Shown: one piece after another, positions 11,974 through 21,301 of the stretch | Layout: each line of letters begins with the position of its first letter | Position numbering within the stretch: position 1 is the first letter of the stretch | Assembly (NCBI RefSeq): GCF_001982635.1 | Contig: NZ_MKFI01000004.1 | Span: 179,609-243,608, forward strand | Reading direction: 5' to 3' | Length of the DNA: 64,000 nt | Source of the DNA: Bradyrhizobium mercantei | GTDB taxonomy: Bacteria; Pseudomonadota; Alphaproteobacteria; Rhizobiales; Xanthobacteraceae | Translations under genes and position numbers: made by a program | Notes under the pieces: generated by a model | Database searches by the model: none | What the model was told of the DNA's origin: nothing | What the model saw: only the letters and a program-made list of their open reading frames with translations

Positions 11974-12966
11974 ATGAACGCCTCGAAGCCTGCCGCTCCC
12001 GACATCCACGCCCTCGCCCGTGACCTGCGCGCCGGCCAGCGCGCGGCGCTCGCACGGGCGATCACGCTGATCGAGAGCCGGCGTGGCGATCACCAGGCCT
12101 CCGCACGCGAGCTGGTGCAGGCGCTGCTGCCCGACACCGGCAAGGCGGTGCGGGTCGGCATCACCGGCTCGCCCGGCGTCGGAAAATCGACCACCATCGA
12201 TGCGCTCGGCATGTTCCTGATCGCGCGCGGCCACAAGGTCGCGGTGCTCGCGGTCGATCCCTCCTCGGCGCGCACCGGCGGCTCGATCCTCGGCGACAAG
12301 ACGCGGATGGCGCGGCTTTCGGCCTCCGACCGGGCCTTCATCCGCCCCTCGCCGTCCTCGGGCACGCTCGGCGGCGTCGCGGCGAAGACCCGCGAGGCGA
12401 TGCTGTTGTGCGAGGCCGCCGGCTTCGATGTCGTGCTGGTTGAGACCGTCGGCATCGGCCAGTCCGAGACCGCGGTCTGCGACATGACCGACTTCTTCCT
12501 GGCGCTGATGCTGCCGGGTGCCGGCGACGAGCTGCAAGGCATCAAGAAAGGCCTCGTCGAGCTCGCCGACATGATCGCGATCAACAAGGCCGACGGCGAC
12601 AACCTCAAGCGCGCCAATCTCGCCGCCGCCGACTATCGCAGCGCGCTGCACATCCTCGCGCCGCGCTCCGAACACTGGCATCCGCCGGTCGAGACCTATT
12701 CGGCGTTGACCGGCGCCGGGCTCGACAAGCTCTGGCAGAAGATCCTCGACCACCGCACCGCGATGAACGCCTCCGGCGAATTCGCGGCCCGCCGCCGGGA
12801 GCAGCAGGTGAAGTGGATGTGGTCGATGCTGGAGAGCCGGATGATGGCGCGGCTGCGCAGCGATGCCGCGATCCGCGCCAGGGTCAAGAAGATGGAAGCC
12901 GAAGTCGCCGGCGGTCGCATCTCGCCCGCGGTCGCCGCCGAGCAGATCGCGGAGATGCTGCATTGA
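11974..12966 (+). CDS. meaB: Methylmalonyl-CoA mutase-associated GTPase MeaB (ArgK family)
   Basis: The 330-residue G3E-family GTPase that guards and reactivates methylmalonyl-CoA mutase by gating loading and release of the B12 cofactor. It shows the P-loop GSPGVGKST near residue 60, VDPSSARTGGSILGDKTRM, VETVGIGQSE, and the guanine-specificity motif NKAD. The dimerisation arm is at the C-terminus. Location beside mutA/mutB supports this role rather than the old arginine-transport label. The stop overlaps the next gene by four bases. Confidence 0.93.
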   Translation: MNASKPAAPDIHALARDLRAGQRAALARAITLIESRRGDHQASARELVQALLPDTGKAVRVGITGSPGVGKSTTIDALGMFLIARGHKVAVLAVDPSSARTGGSILGDKTRMARLSASDRAFIRPSPSSGTLGGVAAKTREAMLLCEAAGFDVVLVETVGIGQSETAVCDMTDFFLALMLPGAGDELQGIKKGLVELADMIAINKADGDNLKRANLAAADYRSALHILAPRSEHWHPPVETYSALTGAGLDKLWQKILDHRTAMNASGEFAARRREQQVKWMWSMLESRMMARLRSDAAIRARVKKMEAEVAGGRISPAVAAEQIAEMLH

Positions 12967-13610
12967 GCGGCGGGCTGCGCATCCTGCTCACCGGCTTCGG
13001 GCCATTCCCGGGCGCGCCGTTCAACCCGACCATGCCATTGGTGAAGCGCCTGACCGCGCTGCGCCGCCCCGCCTTCGACGACATTGCACTGACGAGCCAC
13101 ATCTTCGACGTCACTTATTCGGCCGTCGACCGCGAATTGCCGGAGCTGATCGCAAGCCGTCGCCCGCACGCGCTGTTGATGTTCGGCCTCGCCGGCCGCA
13201 CGTCCTATCTGCGGATCGAAAGCCGCGCCCGCAACGCGGTGACCACGCGCTTTCCCGATGCCGGCCGCCAGCATGCGCGCAAGGGAGCGATCGCAGGCGG
13301 CGCCGATGCGCAGATGTTCGGGCCGCACAGCGAAAAGCTGCTGCGCGCCGCGCTGGCCACGGGCATCGATGCGCGGCTGTCACGCGATGCCGGCAGCTAT
13401 CTCTGCAACTATCTGAGCTGGCGCGCGATCGAAGCGGTGAACCGGGACAATGGCCTGCACCTCGCGCAGTTCGTCCACGTTCCGCCGCTCGCCCACGACG
13501 GAATGGCTGCACCGGGCAAGTCGTCCATCACGCTGGAAGCGCTGGTCGATGCCGGCGAAGCCATGCTGCTGGAGTTCGTGAAATTGACGCGGCAGGCCGC
13601 GCGCAGGTGA
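12963..13610 (+). CDS. pcp: Pyroglutamyl-peptidase I (peptidase C15)
   Basis: A 215-residue cysteine peptidase that removes N-terminal pyroglutamate. The chain opens with ILLTGFGPFPGAPFNPT. The catalytic Cys is in DAGSYLCNYLSW, the His in AQFVHVPP, and a Glu in RIESRARN. TTG at 12963 overlaps the meaB stop (TTGA) and gives MSGGLRILLTGFG; a longer frame from 12813 only runs through meaB. The family is usually 200-220 residues, which supports the TTG start. Confidence 0.85.
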   Translation: MSGGLRILLTGFGPFPGAPFNPTMPLVKRLTALRRPAFDDIALTSHIFDVTYSAVDRELPELIASRRPHALLMFGLAGRTSYLRIESRARNAVTTRFPDAGRQHARKGAIAGGADAQMFGPHSEKLLRAALATGIDARLSRDAGSYLCNYLSWRAIEAVNRDNGLHLAQFVHVPPLAHDGMAAPGKSSITLEALVDAGEAMLLEFVKLTRQAARR

Positions 13611-13642
13611 GCGTGCGGATTGGGGCGAGCAAGTACACGCGC

Positions 13643-13933
13643 TTAGTCGGCATCCTCCAACTCACGCGTCCGCAAGCTGCGCATCATTTCAATAAATTCA
13701 GGCTCCGCGGGATCGATCTTGCGGAATCTGTAGGGCTCGAAGCCGATCATCGGAGGGGGCAACGCGACACCCGCCAGCCCGACGGTCGGAGTCCCTCGAC
13801 GACTCGTCCCGATGAAATTGACACGGTAGACCCGTCCCTTGCGCAGCAAATGATGGATAGGCACTATCGGCGGAATGGGTCCCTTCTTTGGACCATTGTC
13901 GATGCAGACAACCAAATCCCCCACGTCAAACAC
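13643..13933 (-). CDS. Conserved hypothetical protein, 96 residues
   Basis: A small beta-rich protein starting at GTG 13933 with AGGAGAGG just upstream. It begins MFDVGDLVVCIDNGP and contains LLRKGRVYRVNFIG, a pattern like small SH3/KOW-type barrels. It ends with an acidic tail. I recognise no named function. Convergent with the pyroglutamyl-peptidase gene, 32 bases apart. Confidence 0.65.
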   Translation of the reverse strand: MFDVGDLVVCIDNGPKKGPIPPIVPIHHLLRKGRVYRVNFIGTSRRGTPTVGLAGVALPPPMIGFEPYRFRKIDPAEPEFIEMMRSLRTRELEDAD

Positions 13934-14047
13934 CGGCCTCTCCTGTCAAGCTAGCAGGCGAGCAAATACTCCAAACGCGTCAACCGCAAATCCCGCCAAA
14001 TACTAAAATTGGATCGAATGACGATGTCTGCAACGGCCATTCAGTTT

Positions 14048-14175
14048 CGTCCCGGCGAAGGCCGGGACCCATAACCACGAAAGATCATTGTTGAGCGTCG
14101 CTGCAATGACGATTCCCGTTCACAACACAAGCCGCGGCGTAGCGGCGTATGGGTCCCGGCCTTCGCCGGGACGAC
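14048..14175. repeat. Paired-hairpin dispersed repeat, copy 1
   Basis: The left arm GTCCCGGCGAAGGCCGGGAC and right arm GTCCCGGCCTTCGCCGGGAC are inverted about a ~75-base centre, each flanked by CCATA/TATGG. Copies 2 and 3 at 35671 and 37189 keep the architecture while changing the stem bases in compensating pairs. Confidence 0.8.
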
Positions 14176-14348
14176 GTCTGGGAAAGCGCCGTAAGCTCTC
14201 ATTCTCCCCGGTGTCAGGCCCGCGAATGCGGGGCAGTACGACGCGGCCTCTCGGCTCTAGCAGTGCCGTCGATGGAATATTGGTTCACCCGCATGCGCAG
14301 GTGATGACATCGAGTGAGCTGTTCGACATGTGAATCCGGGTTCTCACC

Positions 14349-14433
14349 CCGTCATTGCGAGCGAAGCGAAGCAATCCATTTTGCCACAAGCGGAGACATG
14401 GATTGCTTCGTCGCCATCGTTCCTCGCAATGAC
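14349..14433. repeat. CGTCATTGCGAGCGAAGC palindromic repeat
   Basis: CGTCATTGCGAGCGAAGC...AGCAATCC is answered by GGATTGCTTCGTCGCC...CTCGCAATGAC, forming an imperfect inverted repeat of about 85 bases. This sequence family is widespread in alphaproteobacterial intergenic regions. Confidence 0.75.
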
Positions 14434-14582
14434 AGCGGAGAGCCATCAGTTCCACCCGCGATTAACCCTACCGCCAACAATCGCCCCGCTGCGGCGGCGT
14501 GTTCACCATGCCGCGCCGTGTTTCGCGCTACCACTCGACCCGCGAACGTCACCGCTCGCGAATGTTTGCGAGGGCCACGCCC

Positions 14583-15956
14583 ATGGACGTCAACCGCCGC
14601 CATCTCATCGGAGCATCCGCCGCCGCCGGCGTCGCCGGCGCGCTTGCGATGTCGCCGGATGCCGCGCGCGCTGCGCAATCGGCCGGCTCGCTCGGCCGCG
14701 ACGTCACGCAATATGGCGCCCGCCCCGGCAGCTCCGACGATCAGACCCGCAATTTGCAGCGCGCGATCGACGACGCCGCGCGGGCGCAGGTGCCGCTGGC
14801 GTTCCCGCCCGGCGTCTACCGCACCGGCCTGCTGCGGCTGGCGCCCGGCAGCCAGCTGATCGGCGTGCGCGGCGCCAGCCGGCTGGTGTTCAACGGCGGC
14901 GCGTCGCTGCTGGAGGCCGAAGGCGCCGGCGGCATCGTGCTGATGGGCCTGTCCTTCGACGGCGGCAACGTGCCGCTGCCGGCGCGGCGCGGCCTCGTGC
15001 ATTGCCTGTCCGGCCGCGACATCCGCATCACCGACTGCCAGTTCACCGGCAGCGGCGGCAACGGCATCTGGTTCGAGCAGATGTCGGGCGACGTCAGCAA
15101 CAATATCTTCACCGACATCGCGACCACGGCGCTGGTGTCGTTCGACGCGCTCGGCCTGATGGTCGCGCGCAACACCATCAAGGGCACCAGGGACAACGGC
15201 ATCGAGATCCTGCGCAGCGCGATTGGCGATGACGGCTCGATCGTCGCCGACAACCGCATCGAGGACATCAAGGCCGGCCCCGGCGGTTCCGGTCAGTACG
15301 GCAACGCCATCAACGCGTTCCGCGCCGGCAATGTGATCGTGCGCGGCAACCGCATCAAAAACTGCGACTTCTCGGCGGTGCGCGGCAATTCGGCCTCCAA
15401 CATCCACATCACGGACAACAGCGTCAGCAATGTCCGCGAGGTCGCGCTCTATTCGGAGTTCTCGTTCGAGGCCGCCGTGATCGCCAACAACACGGTCGAC
15501 GGCGCCGCGATCGGCGTCTCCGTGTGCAATTTCAACGAGGGCGGCCGCATCGCGGTGGTCCAGGGCAACATCATCCGCAATCTGCTGCCGAAGCGTCCCG
15601 CAGGCACCGATCCGAACGACGGCGCCGGCATCGGCATCTATGTCGAGGCCGACAGCACCGTCACCGGCAATGTGATCGAGAATGCGCCGACCTTCGGCAT
15701 CGTCGCCGGCTGGGGCAAATATCTGCGCGACGTCGCCATCACGGGCAACGTCGTCCGCAACGCGCCGATCGGCATCGGCGTCTCGGTGGTGCCGGGCGCA
15801 GGCTCCGCGCTGATCAACAACAACATGATCTCGGAAACCCCGCGCGGCGCGGTGGTCGGGCTCGACCACGCCCGCCCGGTCACATCGGATCTCTCGGTGG
15901 GCGGCGCCCAGCAATATGCGCAGCTAATGGTCGGCGCCAACGCGGTGCGGCGCTAA
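14583..15956 (+). CDS. Tat-exported beta-helix repeat protein (TIGR03808)
   Basis: A 457-residue protein whose N-terminus MDVNRRHLIGASAAAG is a twin-arginine signal, cleaved near ARA. The rest is a right-handed parallel beta-helix with many turns of the form N-x-I/V-x-x-(N/T), e.g. VIVRGNRIKN, VIANNTVDG, TVTGNVIENAP, VAITGNVVRN. This matches the TIGR03808 family of uncharacterised Tat-dependent repeat proteins. ATG at 14583 is chosen because GAGGG lies nine bases ahead and it puts the RR motif at the N-terminus. The fold suggests polysaccharide binding or cleavage, but no catalytic site is evident. Confidence 0.85.
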   Translation: MDVNRRHLIGASAAAGVAGALAMSPDAARAAQSAGSLGRDVTQYGARPGSSDDQTRNLQRAIDDAARAQVPLAFPPGVYRTGLLRLAPGSQLIGVRGASRLVFNGGASLLEAEGAGGIVLMGLSFDGGNVPLPARRGLVHCLSGRDIRITDCQFTGSGGNGIWFEQMSGDVSNNIFTDIATTALVSFDALGLMVARNTIKGTRDNGIEILRSAIGDDGSIVADNRIEDIKAGPGGSGQYGNAINAFRAGNVIVRGNRIKNCDFSAVRGNSASNIHITDNSVSNVREVALYSEFSFEAAVIANNTVDGAAIGVSVCNFNEGGRIAVVQGNIIRNLLPKRPAGTDPNDGAGIGIYVEADSTVTGNVIENAPTFGIVAGWGKYLRDVAITGNVVRNAPIGIGVSVVPGAGSALINNNMISETPRGAVVGLDHARPVTSDLSVGGAQQYAQLMVGANAVRR

Positions 15957-15981
15957 TCGGTTGTTTGAGCTTGATCTCTGC

Positions 15982-16000
15982 GCAAGCGCTCCGCGCTTGC
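15982..16000. terminator. Hairpin between convergent genes
   Basis: GCAAGCGC/GCGCTTGC, an 8-bp stem with a three-base loop, lies between the stops of the convergent genes at 15956 and 16002. There is no strong T-run, so its termination activity is uncertain. Confidence 0.4.
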
Positions 16001-16001
16001 T

Positions 16002-16511
16002 CTACAGCGCGTTGCGCAGCAGCGGGTAGCGCCGCTGGATGGTGTCGAGGTCAAGCACCGGCGGCGGCATCACCTGAGGCGGCATCGCCGGAGGGGGCAT
16101 CTCCAGCGGCGGCGCGTCGGCGACGACGGGCCGCTCCTCGAGGACCTCGGCCACCGTCTCCAGCGCGGCCGCCACTGCGGTCATCGCGGCCTCCGCCAAG
16201 ACTGCGGCCTCCGAGCGGCGCTCCGGCATCGGCGAGATGTCAGGCGGCGGCAATTTCGACTTGCCACGGCCGAGCCACGACAGATCGATCGGCGAATTGT
16301 CGAGCGCGGCTTCGCGCGTCAGCAATTCCCGCCAGATATCGACCGCGGCGCGGGCTTCCCTGATGTTCTCGAGAAAGGCCTGCTCGCTGTGATAGCGGCG
16401 CCAACGTCCGGTTTCGAACAGTTCGCTGAGGTGCTCCAGCCTTTGCTCGGCGAGGTTGCACCAGCGCGCAACGATCTCCTGGCCTCTGGCCACGTCGGTC
16501 CGATGTGTCAT
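16002..16511 (-). CDS. TIGR03809-family conserved hypothetical protein
   Basis: A 169-residue protein from ATG 16511 (MTHRTDVARGQEIVARWCNLAEQRL). The N-terminal half is helical with ELFETGRWRRYHSEQAFLENIREARAAV; a Pro/Met-rich linker (PPPAMPPQVMPPPV) precedes the end RRYPLLRNAL. I believe it is the TIGR03809 family, known from the same species as TIGR03808, whose gene is its convergent neighbour. No function is known. An upstream in-frame ATG at 16583 would add 24 unlikely residues. Confidence 0.72.
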   Translation of the reverse strand: MTHRTDVARGQEIVARWCNLAEQRLEHLSELFETGRWRRYHSEQAFLENIREARAAVDIWRELLTREAALDNSPIDLSWLGRGKSKLPPPDISPMPERRSEAAVLAEAAMTAVAAALETVAEVLEERPVVADAPPLEMPPPAMPPQVMPPPVLDLDTIQRRYPLLRNAL

Positions 16512-17259
16512 GGAAACTTGCCCGCAGGAAAAGAGACGGACGCAGACGCAACCGAACCGAACCGAATCAACTGGACGTGACACTGATATTCTGTGGAAAA
16601 GGTAAATAAAGTCTAACTAAATTCTTAATCTCAACCGGGCGATGAAAGAAGTCCGCTCGACTACGGAGTTTCTCGCCCGAACCATCGTCAAGTCATCGAC
16701 TTGCACGGTGACGATGCGCGTCGCTGCCGTGCGCTGCGCTGGGCGAATGATCCACAGCAAACGGTGATGGCCATCGCACTTGCGCTCCGCAACGCCGCAG
16801 CCATCGGCCGCGTTCGCCCAATCCGTCATGCAAGGTGGTCCCCAAAATGAAAGACCCGTCCGGGGGGACAACCGGACGGGTCAAAGCCATATGGGCGCTT
16901 GGGGTGGATGGGCGCTCGCGCCTGATATAGCCGGGGAGGGATAAACCGCTCCCACGCATATAAGTCGTGACAGGAAGGCGGACGTTCAAATCGCCGGCGA
17001 TTTTTTTAACCTTGGCGCCGTCTGGTTCCAGCGCACCGTCGCTGGCCCTCGACGCCAAAAATCGCTGCGCATCAAGGCGATCTGCAGCTGAATCGTCGAC
17101 GGCGCGGCATCGTGCAACGCGCGGCTCACGGAAGTGTTATTGCCGTCCGGGGACTTGCAGGGGCTGCGACGGTTTGTCCATGCCGCGGACAGGTAAGCGG
17201 GGCGCGGCCGTCGGTAGTCACGAACGACCGCAACGCGGCGCAGCGTGTTCGGCCGAGGC
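16512..17259. other. Gene-poor region with a hairpin
   Basis: About 750 bases with no convincing gene. A 41-codon open frame at 16642-16767 (+) has little support. The clear structure is the inverted repeat at 16853-16882. The region may hold the 3' end of the sigma/anti-sigma transcript and an unrecognised small RNA. Confidence 0.5.
16853..16882 (-). terminator. Strong hairpin, possible minus-strand terminator
   Basis: GACCCGTCCGG/CCGGACGGGTC is a perfect 11-bp stem with an eight-base loop. Read on the minus strand it is followed by TTTCATTTT, so it could end transcripts coming from the anti-sigma gene about 380 bases upstream. Confidence 0.5.
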
Positions 17260-18000
17260 TTACGGCGTTTCGACCGCCAGGCTGACGATCTTCTCTTTCT
17301 GCAAACGGGCAATCAGCGCAGCGACGCCATCCTTGTCCATCGCGCGGAACTGCAAGCGGAACATGCCGCCCTTCCCGTCGAGGATCGAGCCCTGGTAATT
17401 GTCGAGCAGCGACGTGATGTCGGCGATCCTGGCTTCCGGCGTGAAGCGCACCAACAGCCGCGTCGGCGTTGCCGCCACGCTGGCGCCGAGGTCACGGGTG
17501 ATCGGCGCAGGCGCCGCCCTTGGCGCAACGGGCGCGCTGCGCTGTTCGGCGACATCGAGCGAGGCGGTCTGGAACGAAGCCGGTGGGCTGCGCATCAGCA
17601 CCGCGCCGATCACGCCCGCCTGCAACAGCACCACGAGCGCGCCGAGGCTGGATGACCAGGCGAGCGTCCGCGGCGACAATTTCGAAAAGAACTCCGAGAT
17701 CCCGGCCGACGCGCGCGCCCCCGCCGACGGTTTCCGCTCCGGCTCGGCATCGATCGCGGCAAACAGCTTCTGCATGGCGCGCGCCGAGGGTGCACCGAGG
17801 CTCTCGTTGAGGCCGATGGTCTCGGCATATTCCTCGCGGATGACGGCATATTGCCGGGCCAGATCCGGATCGCTCGCGAGCGCGTCCTCGACGCGGCGCG
17901 CGTCACGCGCGTTCAGCGTGCCGGCCGCGTGCCAGGGCAGCAGCATCTCGACATCGTCAGGATCTTGCCCCTGCACCTTCTTGTTGCTCGCAGCCATCAT
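17260..18000 (-). CDS. Membrane anti-sigma factor, partner of the ECF sigma at 17997
   Basis: A 246-residue protein with a cytoplasmic N-terminal anti-sigma-like helical region (EMLLPWHAAGTLNARDARRVEDALASDP style). A single membrane helix (LAWSSSLGALVVLLQAGVIGAVL) lies near residue 130, with a periplasmic C-terminal domain after it. It lacks the HxxxCxxC zinc motif of classical ZAS anti-sigma factors. ATG 18000 overlaps the sigma stop codon, so the two are translationally coupled. It is expected to bind and silence that sigma factor until an envelope or redox signal arrives. Confidence 0.8.
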   Translation of the reverse strand: MMAASNKKVQGQDPDDVEMLLPWHAAGTLNARDARRVEDALASDPDLARQYAVIREEYAETIGLNESLGAPSARAMQKLFAAIDAEPERKPSAGARASAGISEFFSKLSPRTLAWSSSLGALVVLLQAGVIGAVLMRSPPASFQTASLDVAEQRSAPVAPRAAPAPITRDLGASVAATPTRLLVRFTPEARIADITSLLDNYQGSILDGKGGMFRLQFRAMDKDGVAALIARLQKEKIVSLAVETP

Positions 18001-18566
18001 GGCCAACCTCGCTCGACACCGGCTGCCTTCAGCAACTCGGCAAGTTTCTTGCGTGCATAGAACAGGCGCGTCTTCACGGTGTTCTCCGGAATCCCGACGA
18101 TCTCAGCAACATCTTCCACGGATTTCTCGTGATAGTAGACAAGATCGACGATCTCCCGATGTTCCGCTGATAGTCCCTTCAGGCACTTACGCAGCGTGTC
18201 ACCGGTGTCCTTCTTCTGCACTACCGTTTCCGGATCGTCGGACGTGTCCTCGATCGCGTTCGCGGCCTCATCGTCCAGTTCGGCGTCCTTCCTTCGCCGC
18301 AGCGAAGACAACGCCTTGAACCGGGTAATCGCCAGAAGCCAGGTTGAAACGGCGGATCGTCCCTCGAATTTGCCCGCCTGACGCCACACGTCCAGGAAGA
18401 CCTCGCTGATGAGGTCCTCCGCCACCTGTTCGTCCCGCACGAGCCGAAGCCCGAAGCGGTACACCCTGACATGATGCCGTCCGTACAGCACCTGCATGGC
18501 GAGCCGGTCGCCTTGAGCGATCCGAGCGATCAGAACCTCGTCTGAAGCCGCCTGTGTCGCGCTCAA
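17997..18566 (-). CDS. ECF-family RNA polymerase sigma factor
   Basis: A 189-residue group IV sigma factor. The sigma2 region includes AEDLISEVFLDVWRQAGKFEGRSAVSTWLLAITRFKALS (given here by its key core AEDLISEVFLDVW). The sigma4 region includes LSAEHREIVDLVYYHEKSVEDVA and IPENTVKTRLFYARKKL. A 30-residue acidic linker separates them. Gene order with the membrane anti-sigma factor downstream is the usual autoregulated unit. The regulon cannot be named from this window. Confidence 0.9.
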   Translation of the reverse strand: MSATQAASDEVLIARIAQGDRLAMQVLYGRHHVRVYRFGLRLVRDEQVAEDLISEVFLDVWRQAGKFEGRSAVSTWLLAITRFKALSSLRRRKDAELDDEAANAIEDTSDDPETVVQKKDTGDTLRKCLKGLSAEHREIVDLVYYHEKSVEDVAEIVGIPENTVKTRLFYARKKLAELLKAAGVERGWP

Positions 18567-18984
18567 TGGCCGTCTCGCAAAGTTGGTCTGAGGGGGGTGG
18601 TGCGTGGTTCGACGCGAGAGCCAAGATTCTTCACATTACGGCAATGTGCGGACCGCATGTGTGATCTATGACACAGTCGGCGATCCAGATGAGAAATAAT
18701 CGCCGAAGCCCCGTCTAACGGTATCATATTACTAAGAACTCTCGCGGACGCCCACCGTCCGGCAGAACCATATCAGGGCTTTTCCGGCAAGCCAGCACCG
18801 TCGCGAAGTCGGCGCCGGCGGAGAGCCCCGGCACGATTGCTCCCGCCTCGCCTCGACGCACGGATTCTCCTTACGAAACAAGGGTGATGACCGGATTACA
18901 CCGGAGCAGATTCGGTTCCAAAAGATACCAAACCTAAAGGCTTTCCCACTTAGATTTTCGCCGGATTTCACCAATGGCGAGACC
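18567..18984. other. Divergent intergenic region, sigma factor and GGDEF gene
   Basis: The 418 bases between the ECF sigma gene (minus) and the diguanylate cyclase (plus) should carry promoters for both. It contains A/T-rich stretches, such as ATCATATTACTAAG near 18722. No consensus promoter, hairpin or extra gene is convincing. Confidence 0.5.
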
Positions 18985-20133
18985 ATGGGCAGCGCTGCGT
19001 CGTCACTTCCCAGCCCGGCCGCGGGCGCATCGGAAAGCGGCCGTCCGAGGTTGACGGTCGAGCGGCTGGCGCGCCGGGCCCGGCAACGCCGCCAGATCCA
19101 GTCGATGATCGCCGCCTGCTTCGTGCTCGATGCCGTCGTGCTGCTGATCTACGCGCATGCCGGCACCACGACGGTTCTGGTCGCCGCCGGCTATGCCCTG
19201 ACCGGCCTCTGTTTGGTCGCGATCTATGTGCTGCTCTCGGAGCGCGGCTTCCACGAGCGCTTCCGCGACCACTACCTGGTCGCGCCGCAATCGGCCGTCA
19301 ACATGGTGAACCTGCTGGTGTTCACCTACATCGCGCCGGAAGTCGGCGTGCTGTTCCTCTGCAACCTGTTCGTGGTGTTCGGCTTCGGCGCGCTGCGCAC
19401 CTCGGCGCGGCAGACCGCTGTGGTCTGGACCATCATGGTGCTCGGCCTCGCCGCGCTGTTCCTCGGCACCGACAAGGCGATCGGGATGCCGACCGCGACC
19501 CGGATCGACCGCCTCGCCACCATGCTGGTGTTCGCGCTGACGATCGGGCGCTGCATGTATCTCGGCATCTTCTCGAGCTCGATGCAGCAATCGCTGTATC
19601 AGAGCGGAAAGAAGCTCAAGGAAGCCTATCGGCGCATCGAGGAACTCGCCGAGCTCGACGAGCTGACCGGCACCTCCAATCGCCGCAGCATCATGCGCAC
19701 GCTCGAGGAGGAGATCGCGCGCTGCGCCCGCAACGGCAGCTCCTGCGCCGTGGCGCTGATCGATCTCGATCATTTCAAGCGCATCAACGACGTCTACGGC
19801 CATCCGACCGGCGACGAGGCGCTGCGCACCTTCGCCATCGGCATGTTCGCCAATCTCCGCAGCGTTGATCGGTTCGGCCGCTACGGCGGCGAGGAATTCC
19901 TGCTGGTGCTGCCCGACCTGACGCAGGATCAGGCGATGCGCGCGCTCGAACGGCTGCGCGCGATCATCGCCGATCTCGACTGGAGCGCATTCTCGCCGGG
20001 CATGCGGGTGACGATCTCCGCCGGCGTCACGACGCTCAAGCCGTGCGAAAACTCCGACACATTGCTCGCCCGCGCCGATAGCGCGCTTTACGCAGCCAAG
20101 GCGAGAGGACGCAACCGCATCGCCAGCGCCTGA
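18985..20133 (+). CDS. Membrane diguanylate cyclase (GGDEF domain)
   Basis: A 382-residue protein predicted to make the second messenger c-di-GMP. About six membrane helices (residues ~35-205) precede a short coiled linker (KKLKEAYRRIEELAELDELTG) and a C-terminal GGDEF domain. The active site is RYGGEEF. RSVD five residues before it fits the RxxD inhibitory I-site, so product feedback is likely. No EAL domain is present. The membrane part is a sensor of unknown signal. Confidence 0.9.
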   Translation: MGSAASSLPSPAAGASESGRPRLTVERLARRARQRRQIQSMIAACFVLDAVVLLIYAHAGTTTVLVAAGYALTGLCLVAIYVLLSERGFHERFRDHYLVAPQSAVNMVNLLVFTYIAPEVGVLFLCNLFVVFGFGALRTSARQTAVVWTIMVLGLAALFLGTDKAIGMPTATRIDRLATMLVFALTIGRCMYLGIFSSSMQQSLYQSGKKLKEAYRRIEELAELDELTGTSNRRSIMRTLEEEIARCARNGSSCAVALIDLDHFKRINDVYGHPTGDEALRTFAIGMFANLRSVDRFGRYGGEEFLLVLPDLTQDQAMRALERLRAIIADLDWSAFSPGMRVTISAGVTTLKPCENSDTLLARADSALYAAKARGRNRIASA

Positions 20134-20194
20134 AATCCTTTCATTTCCCTATTCGGCGCCGGAGAAGCCGTCGCCACCGCTCCAGGACAGAGTC

Positions 20195-21301
20195 ATGAGT
20201 TCGAAGCCCGCGACCGCCCCCGAAAGTCTGCTCGACGAGTTGCAGACAACCCTTGCCCACGGCACCGTCGCGCGCCGTGTCGAGACGCTGCGCCGCGTGA
20301 CCGACCTCTTCATCAACGGCTCGGTGAACTATTCGGACGAGCAGATCGTGCTGTTCGACGACGTGTTCCAGTGCCTGCTGGAGCACATCGAAAACTCGGC
20401 CAAGGCGCTGCTCGCCAACCGCCTCGCCCCGCTCGACACCGCGCCGCCGCAGACCATCCGCACGCTTGCGTTCGACGATTTGATCGAGGTCGCGGGCCCC
20501 GTGCTGACACTGTCGCCGCGGCTCGACGACGACACCCTGATCGAAACGGCGCGCAGCAAGAGCCAGGCGCATCTGCTCGCGATCTCCAACCGCAAGACGC
20601 TGAGCGGTGCCGTGACCGACGTGCTGGTGCTGCGCGGCAACGACGAGGTGATCCAGAGCGCGGTCAACAATCCCGGCGCGGAATTCACCGAGCGCGGCTT
20701 CACCCGCCTGGTCAGCCGCGCCGAGGGCGACGACAATCTGTCGACCTGCGTCGGCCTGCGCCCGAACATCCCGCGCCATCTCTATCTCAAGCTGGTCGCC
20801 AAGGCCTCGGACACGGTCAGGCAGCGGCTCGAGGCCGCCAATCCGCAGCAGGCCAAGGAGATTCCGAGCGCGGTGAAGGAAGCCACCCGGCGCGCGCGCT
20901 CGGCACCCTCCGGCGTGACGCCGGACACCACGATCGCGCATGCGCTGGTCAAGTCGCTCTTCCAGGACGGCCGGCTCGACGAATTCCAGCTCGCCGCCTT
21001 CGCCGAGGCCGGCAAGTTCGACGAGACCAACGCCTCGCTTGCCGCGCTCGCCAACGTCTCGGTCAGTATCGCCGAGAACATGATGATCGAAACTCGCGCC
21101 GAGGGCGTGATGATCTTGGCCAAGGTCTCGGGCCTGTCATGGTCGACGGTGCGTTCGATCATCAACCTGCGCGACGACATTTCGGGCGGCGAGCCGACCG
21201 ATTTGCAGGCCTGCAAGGACACCTATGAGCGGCTGCGGCCGTCGACCGCGCAGCAGGTGCTGCGCTTCCATCGCATGCAGCAGTCCGCGCCCGCGGCCTA
21301 G
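20195..21301 (+). CDS. DUF2336 protein
   Basis: A 368-residue cytoplasmic helical-repeat protein of the DUF2336 family, common in Rhizobiales. It begins MSSKPATAPESLLDELQTTL and contains LSPRLDDDTLIETARSKSQAHLLAISNRK. ATG 20195 follows AGGA by about seven bases. It lies 61 bases after the GGDEF gene on the same strand and may be co-transcribed. Its function is unknown. It converges with the nrsF gene, with a four-base overlap of the 3' ends. Confidence 0.82.
   Translation: MSSKPATAPESLLDELQTTLAHGTVARRVETLRRVTDLFINGSVNYSDEQIVLFDDVFQCLLEHIENSAKALLANRLAPLDTAPPQTIRTLAFDDLIEVAGPVLTLSPRLDDDTLIETARSKSQAHLLAISNRKTLSGAVTDVLVLRGNDEVIQSAVNNPGAEFTERGFTRLVSRAEGDDNLSTCVGLRPNIPRHLYLKLVAKASDTVRQRLEAANPQQAKEIPSAVKEATRRARSAPSGVTPDTTIAHALVKSLFQDGRLDEFQLAAFAEAGKFDETNASLAALANVSVSIAENMMIETRAEGVMILAKVSGLSWSTVRSIINLRDDISGGEPTDLQACKDTYERLRPSTAQQVLRFHRMQQSAPAA

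Larger units (their letters stand above)
13934..14582. other. 649-base gene-free region carrying two repeat elements
   Basis: Holds the paired-hairpin repeat at 14048-14175 and the GCGAAGC-type repeat at 14349-14433. The rest shows no coding bias worth reporting. A promoter for the Tat-exported protein at 14583 should be near its end. Confidence 0.6.

Noticed and set aside
16642..16767. 41-codon plus-strand small gene
   Set aside because: No ribosome site and no recognisable sequence; kept only as a note in the gap description.
16617..16871. 84-codon minus-strand gene
   Set aside because: Low-quality composition across a hairpin; no ribosome site or motif.
18732..18986. 84-codon minus-strand gene before the GGDEF gene
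   Set aside because: Random-looking composition in a promoter region, with no ribosome site.
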